This document shows, piece by piece, positions 58,403 to 64,000 of a stretch of 64,000 nucleotides of DNA (position 1 is the stretch's first letter; the number at the start of each line of letters is the position of its first letter). Both the position numbers and the translations under genes were made by a program. The stretch is from Acanthococcus lagerstroemiae (lineage: Eukaryota; Arthropoda; Insecta; Hemiptera; Eriococcidae): positions 69,136,914-69,200,913 of the forward strand of contig CM063109.1 of the NCBI GenBank assembly GCA_031841125.1, read 5' to 3'. The notes beneath the pieces were generated by a model, which was not told the origin of the DNA, made no database searches, and saw only the letters and a program-made list of their open reading frames with translations.

Positions 58403-59761
58403 ACAAATGTAAAAAATATGTAGGTATGACACTTAGTGAGCCTAATTAGGATTTTGTATTTCATTGTACTCCTTCATTGGCTATTGTCACACTTTTACTT
58501 GATACATCGAAATGTCATTTTATCAACTGATACTATTTGCAGATACACGTGAAATGACAGGTAAATCACACAAAATCTTTCTCAGTGACTTTGGATATCC
58601 AATATTTCATGTGAATAATACCCAGTCTCTCCCCCGAGGTCACAACTTTCAACTTAAGGTTAAAATGATATCAACAAGAATTCAGTCCCCTTGAAAACAT
58701 ACGTCTTGATCGGTTCTTGGGGCCTTTGCAAGCTTGCTTGGGAAGCTATCTATGGTTTCACCGATTCCGTCGCGAGCTCCTTTTCCATGCGACGTGGCAA
58801 AAATGCCATTCTGCAGTCAAGTTGAAATCTTTTTTATGATGAGATTAAATTAATAAAATGCTTCCTATTTTCATACTGCCCGGCGGTCCCATCTGTAAAA
58901 TAAATCAACTTTGTTGCATTCTCTTTTGCAGCTCGAATCAATTGCACTTATTTGAAACAGATGAACTGCCACCGAATCATGCTTTAGGCAATCAAAGATT
59001 ACCGCATAACCTGTGACGTATGATGTCTTGTTTTTTAAAATACCCCCAAAAAAATGACGGCTTGGTTACTGTTCCAATGTATCGGAGCGGTGAGCGATAA
59101 GTGTGGTGAATTCAGCTAGCGTTCTACACGATCCCGAATTTCCCCTGACATAGCGTTGGAAGAAACCTAATAAAAATTTTAAATCTTTGGACGTCTCACA
59201 ACTTTTGTTTGAAGTATTTTTGCATTCGTGCGATGGTTCTTGAAATATCGAAAAAAACTGACTTGCAAGAATGGAAGAAGTTTGAACCTCTCCCACCCAT
59301 ATTTTAGAAAAAGGGGGGATTAATCATAAGTTGATTATATAGAGAGTCATTTTCAAATACAGTGCGTTAAAAAATCGTCTTAGTTTTTCTTTTATTTATA
59401 CCCCTTTTGGACTCAATGCACCACTGAGTTACTCTATAAATAAAGTGCATACTTTCCTCTTTCGGATCGTGTTTAATTCACTTTTCTAAAATAATTGGAA
59501 CCCAAGATATTTAGACTCAATATGACGAGAGTACGCTTTTTAGCTTCTCACCAACGTTTTTTCGGAGCGGTACACTTACGAAAAGTTGTTCTAGTTGATG
59601 CCCCCAACACATAAAAAAAAGTTCAAAGCAAAAAAAAATACGAAGTCAATAGGTAATGTTCGTTTTTTGCCCGATTTCGTATGGAATGACCCTCTATCCT
59701 ATGATGAAAACTTGAAGGCAGATCATCCAATAAAAAGCTACTCCAGAAGGTTGCAGAATTG
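58403..59761. other. Low-copy AT-rich DNA, no gene recognised
   Basis: A partial copy of the 57425-58137 repeat end is visible near 58625-58690 (CACAACTTTCAACTTAAGG). Otherwise no domain, RNA or bounded element was found. Confidence 0.4.
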
Positions 59762-59769
59762 AGTGATGT

Positions 59770-60017
59770 CAGAGCTAGGTTTTGGGGAGTGCCCATGTGA
59801 CTCGGGCCCTGAGGCCCCTGCCAAGTAAAGAAAAATTGAAAATAGAATAGAAATAAAAACACTAGTTGCTTACCAGTCGTCGATCTGTTACCCATACGAA
59901 AATTGCAGACTTTTACCCTCCTCCTCCTTAAAAAGTACGGGCCAACAAATCCTAAAAAGTGCAAGGGGCTCCACCAAGATTGGGTTTCGAGCCCTAAAAA
60001 TCTTGAATTGCACTCTG
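59770..60017. mobile_element. hAT-type MITE family M38, copy 2 (248 bp) with TSD RGTGATGT
   Basis: The left end CAGAGCTAGGTTTTGGGG and the reverse complement of the right end CAGAGTGCAATTCAAG share CAGAG. The flanking octamers AGTGATGT (59762-59769) and GGTGATGT (60018-60025) match at seven of eight positions. The internal blocks ACTCGGGCCCTGAGG and GGGGCTCCACCAAGATTGGG correspond to the reverse strand of the element at 38290-38537 (ACTCGGGCCCCGAGG, GGGGGCTCCATCAAGCTTGG), so the two are one family in opposite orientation. Confidence 0.75.
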
Positions 60018-60025
60018 GGTGATGT

Positions 60026-62268
60026 AAATTTCTTCGTCACAGGCGACCCTTCGAAATGAATAACTGCGTGAAAATAGCCTCGATATTTGCGGCTTCGCTG
60101 GCTCTGCGGTGCGGCATCTCCAATCTCTATGGGTGAGGGACACAATTGAAGATCTCATGGTGTATCAATCGCTCGCTTTATCGTAAAAAGCGTAACATAA
60201 CACTTTCCAAACGAGGGGTGACACGCTGCATAACAGCTGAATAAGATTCGAACACCTTTTTAATAAACTTCTATTGTTAGTCTAACGTTCGCGTCGGACT
60301 TCTAAACAGCGTCCAGCCGTACGAATGTTTTTCGAGCTCGTTAAACGCTCTTTAATCTTCGAGTTGCATCTCCTCGTGTTTGCAGAGGTGTTGGGCATAT
60401 GCAGCCAGCGAACTGTAAATGTCGCCGGTTCACAGTTTACACATTCGAGATGACTGCTGTCTGTTGTAAAAAATTACCCGGTGATATCTTTATTGTTGCT
60501 CGTTCGACCTTCTGGCGTTCCGAAATGGTAATTTGGCACCGTGAAAGGGCGGAGAGCTTTCCAGTTCTGAGAACAGTAGAACGCTGCTGTGTTCGATTTC
60601 GAGGTTTTCAGCAAAGCGCTCTGCAGAAGAACTACGGGGCTTCCTCAGACTTCGGCCGCGACAGACCCAACAAGACAGCATGAAAGCTTGATTTCGTGGC
60701 AGTTTTGATAGTTTGTTTCAGTTTCGATGGTGACCATTTGAGAATTTTCTTCGTCTGAAAACTGACTCAGCATTTCCGTTTAAAAGGTCCTCGGTTTCGC
60801 ACATCGATCCGACCCCACATTCAAGAAAGAGATAGGGAAGTGAAGATGAACATTCGGTATACATATAATAGGACGAAGAGGAAGACTCCCGCTCAATACA
60901 AAATCGACTATTGAACACAACACTGGACCCGTTTGCCTAAACCCCGACTTACCTATCCCTTGGGAATTTCTCCTCGCCCTTACTCCCACTATTTGTATAC
61001 CAGAGGTACCCACTTTCTTCTTTTTTCTTTCTCTTTTTTCTTGTAGGAGGGGGGTTAGGGGATTCGATTATTAGAAGTTTCGAATTTTCATTAAGACAGT
61101 TAGCGGAATCGACTCATTACGTCACATGGCCCTGACATCGTCGAATCCAATTCTGGTTTCAGTTTGGCGCCAAATTTAAAACTGTGATACCTGAGGAGGA
61201 AGCGGGACGAAATTCTCATAAATTGCATCATGTATATCAAATAACATGTATTGCAAAGGTAACCAAACTCATTTCTGGTAATTATTTCACCTCAATTTTT
61301 AAACTGTGGTGGCATCTGAGGCGGAAAAGTGACCAAATAATTTTAGATAGACGTTTATTATTTTTTGATTTTAATACGTGGGTACCTATACCTATTATTA
61401 ATAAATTTTATTTTCATAATGTGGTGATACAGTTACAGTTATAAGACGTTGTGTAATACTGTGTAATCGTTCACCGCTTATTTTTGATTCGAATAATACT
61501 AGTTACCATCCTTACTAGTGTAGTTCTTGATTGAAGTTTTTTGGTGGAGTCTACCAACCCTTACGCCTCCGCTCTCGCTGCGCCCCGTTTCGGCCGAGAA
61601 ATCGCTGTGACCTTGGGGGCTGGCGCGCTGCGAATCGGTTGGTGGCAGTGGCGACAACTCGCTGAGTACGCTTTCCAACCGGCCGGCGATTCTGAGCGAG
61701 GGACAGGGGTCGCTCAAGGGGACTAGCTCCCAAAGTGGTCGACCGTATCCACGGTCCCACACATAATATGTAACTGAAAGTTTGTATTAAATTTTAATAT
61801 TAAATTCAGTTTTATAACTGAAGACTTGATTCACCAAGTGCCCTCTGAGTTCAAAACAGCAAAGTTTTGGAAATCAAAAAAAAAAACCTCTTTGTTCTTC
61901 ATGTGAGCTTGGTAACATTGATTTGATGGCTTTAATGAGAAGTCAAGTATATATGCAGTAGCAGCACTGTCAAAATTTGAAAACAGTCGGCTTCATAGTC
62001 TTTGAGCTATAAGGCCACAAAGTGAGGCAAGTCGTGGACTAAGGGTAGTTTGTAATACTCGTAGTAAGATACGTGAGCTCTCGGTGAAAATAATGTGTTG
62101 TTGTCCCAAAACCGTCCCAACAGCGAAAAATTTTCGGCTTCTCGATCCGGATAATGTATGTGAATCTACAGTATCTATCTTGTTCAACGTAAACAGTGCG
62201 ATTTCACTCTTATCAGTTCTCCTTAAAAAGTACATAAATTCGATTTTTATTCTGTTTCATGAGCGAAA
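60026..62268. other. Low-copy DNA with two CpG-rich patches
   Basis: 60300-60690 and 61550-61760 are GC-balanced to GC-rich. The second is an abrupt, high-CpG patch (for example GGCTGGCGCGCTGCGAATCG) inside AT-rich DNA, open on both strands but without a recognisable domain. A loose direct repeat (AAACTGTGATACCTGAGGAG near 61180 and AAACTGTGGTGGCATCTGAG near 61302) is present. No gene is called. Confidence 0.35.
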
Positions 62269-62980
62269 AATAGTAGATTACTGTACAGAGGCGGAAGGTA
62301 AGCGATTAATGACGAGCGCGAGAATTGGGAGAACGAGCGCAGCGAGTGGAGCTAACGCGCGAGGCATTAATCGCTTACCTATCAACTCTGTACAGTTACA
62401 GATCCGGTAATCTCGAACCACAGCTGACTTTCCACCTCTACCAGCTCATTTACACCTCTAGAGTGGTAATGCTGTTATCGCTAACCAATCACAGCGTCTT
62501 TACAACGCTGTGTCAGTGTTCATGAAAACGAGACGTTAAAACGTCATTTACCTTCGTGAAGACAGTGTTGTTACGTCGTACTAGAGCGCTACAGGTCGTA
62601 TTTACCGGACCTGTATACAATAAAACAATTTATTGTACACAGGTCCGGTAAGTACGACGTAACAGTACTGTTTTCATGAAGGTAAATGACGTTTTAACGC
62701 CTCGTTCTCGTGAACACTGACGCAGTGCTGTAAAAACGCTGTGATTGATTAGCGATAACAACATTACCATTCTAGAGGTGTAAGTGAGCTGATAGAGGTG
62801 GAAAGTCAGCTGCAGTTCGAGATTACCGGACCTGTATACAATAAAATAGCGTACTGTACAGAATTGGTAGGTAAGCGATTAATGCCTCGCGCGTTAGCTT
62901 CACTCGCTGCGCTCATACCACCAATTCTCGCGCTCGTCATTAATCGCTTACTTTCCGCCTCTGTACAGTAATCTACTATT
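62269..62980. mobile_element. 712-bp compound palindrome (foldback element)
   Basis: The sequence is one large inverted repeat. AATAGTAGATTACTGTACAG at the left end is the reverse complement of the right end, and pairing continues inward to a centre near 62625-62630 (ACCTGTATACAATAAAA / TTATTGTACACAGGT). Each arm contains a smaller palindrome of about 110 bp (62289-62397 and 62856-62969) in which CTGTACAGAGGCGG and GGTAAGCGATTAATGAC face CATTAATCGCTTACC and CTGTACAG. The GAGCGCAGCGAGTG word and TAACGCGCGAGGCATTAATC occur in both arms. No transposase or target duplication was found; foldback element or MITE dimer are the likely explanations. Confidence 0.85.
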
Positions 62981-63214
62981 GTAACATCTGGGAGATGCGT
63001 AATGACTTTCTCCACCAGATGGCATCACTAAACCTACTTGGGTAATTTTGGACCAAGGGCATTTCGTGAACGAGGTCTTCAATTAATAGTGGAGCTATCA
63101 ACAATATTTACATCAGGTATGCTTCAAGTCTCAAGTCTATCTTGTCTATGTGTCAAAAGTCTTATCAGCAATACATCGACAAATCTCAGGTTCGTCTTTG
63201 TCTTATCAGCAGTG

Positions 63215-63335
63215 AAAAGGTAGCTTGGTGGTGTGGTGGGACGTATTGGGATGCACGCATGCCAAATTGGCCCCTAGGACACCGCACCTCCGGCCCCGGA
63301 AACTACAGTTTCGAGTATCGCATCAGTGGCCGAAG
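63215..63335. repeat. Dispersed repeat B, copy 3
   Basis: GGTGGGACGTATTGGGATGC, ACGCATGCCAAATTGGCCCC, ACACCGCACCTCCGGCCCCG, AAACTACAGTTTCGAGTATC and GCATCAGTGGC match, in order, the GC-rich part of the tandem units at 46771-47087. The TTTCGAGTATC word resembles a Pol III B box and a TGGTGTGGTGGG word could be an A box, so a SINE is possible. There is no clear tRNA fold and the ends are unknown. Confidence 0.75.
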
Positions 63336-63469
63336 GGACGCTTTGAGGTCGGACACGAGCCTCCATTTTGCGGTGCCGCAACCGGCGCGCGCGTCCTGCA
63401 AGGGCCACCATAAGTAAGGTTCCCTACTGACCGAGGTATGCGCTCCCCGAGCACTCGCCTAGAATTCAG

Positions 63470-63577
63470 GGCTGGTATTCCACTAACAAAAGTGCGCGAG
63501 GTACGATCGCACTTGTACGATCGTTCTTATGGGAGTGCGCGCGGACCTCGTCGTACTTTTTTAGTGGAATACCAGCC
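63470..63577. mobile_element. 108-bp MITE, GGCTGGTATTCCACTAA ends
   Basis: The left end GGCTGGTATTCCACTAA is the exact reverse complement of the right end (63561-63577). Partial pairing continues inward over AAAAGTGCGCGAGGT / ACCTCGTCGTACTTTT, and a TACGATCG word occurs twice near the centre. The adjacent triplets are CAG (left) and TAG (right), so a 3-bp target site as in PIF/Harbinger elements is possible but unproven. The terminus resembles that of 5522-5686 (GGCTGGTCCACTTAA). Confidence 0.8.
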
Positions 63578-64000
63578 TAGGTCCCCCACTGCCGAACGCG
63601 CTTCCTCTTCACTTACCCCTCACCTCATCGTCTTGGTCTGTGTGGCGACGCAGGCAGGTCTGCTGCCGTAATTTTTTTGATTATTCAGGTAATCAATCCA
63701 CCTGGTGGTTTTTGAAGCGGAGGCGAATATTATCTCTCTATACATACTAATTTTTTCAATACATTGAGAAATCATTTGGTAAGTTTAATATTTCGACTAT
63801 CATCAAAGTTTCAATTTTATGGGCCTATTTGATCCTCTCGAGCACGAAGGTCCACCCGAATTTTCGAGGACTTTTATTATGTCGATTAGCATGCTCAACT
63901 GACCAACTGTAGCATGAGAGAGGGTAGCGGGCACCAAAGGAAGGGTTCGGGTTGAATCGTTTAGCGGTTGAATGAATAAGGGGTTTCGATTATCGATACT
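63578..64000. other. Low-copy DNA to the end of the window
   Basis: The first 90 bp is GC-balanced, then AT-rich. No gene or element is recognised. An element or exon could be cut by the window edge. Confidence 0.4.

Overview
This 64-kb window is AT-rich eukaryotic nuclear DNA, most likely from an arthropod and probably an insect. The evidence is the lack of dense coding sequence, decayed non-LTR retrotransposon proteins of types common in insects, many short hAT-like DNA transposons, a tRNA-derived SINE, long dinucleotide and trinucleotide tracts, and CpG-containing islands between AT-rich repeats. The species cannot be named from the sequence alone. I found no intact host protein gene, rRNA, functional tRNA or CRISPR. 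The window reads as intergenic or intronic DNA. One short exon-like ORF (32704-32893) is the only weak host-coding candidate.

Layout. 1-4339: low-copy AT-rich DNA with one hAT-type MITE (1766-1940). 4348-5903: a nested transposon cluster, with a 1.56-kb non-autonomous hAT element carrying three younger insertions. 6161-16730: a direct tandem duplication of about 5.28 kb. Each unit holds a GGAGCC minisatellite and a hAT element (8-bp target duplication) into which a tRNA-SINE-containing unit inserted (16-bp target duplication). 16731-20830: CpG-containing low-copy DNA, then an unassigned palindrome-rich zone. 20845-24541: two LINE relics on the minus strand, an (AAT)n tract and a 195-bp foldback. 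24542-41689: mostly low-copy DNA with hAT-like elements at 30889, 35524 and 38290, a long-TIR MITE at 34612 and a degenerate repeat at 39160. 41690-51022: further hAT-like elements, several with exact or 7-of-8 target duplications, a (CT)n(CA)n tract and a tandem pair of a dispersed repeat (46619-47066). 52400-58140: A/C-biased degenerate repeats, an old inverted repeat, a precisely bounded 5'-truncated LINE insertion (54350-55254) and a three-unit tandem array. 58172-64000: a third SINE copy, a second copy of the 38-kb MITE family, a 712-bp palindrome made of arms that are themselves palindromic, another copy of the 46-kb repeat, and a 108-bp MITE.

The parts act as a record of transposition rather than as a pathway. 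Target duplications and nesting give an order of events: hAT insertion, then SINE insertion, then tandem duplication in the 10-16 kb region; old hAT, then younger MITEs in the 4-6 kb region. The unusual content is the density of hAT-like elements with recognisable target duplications, the apparently unnamed SINE and repeat families, and the compound palindrome at 62269-62980.
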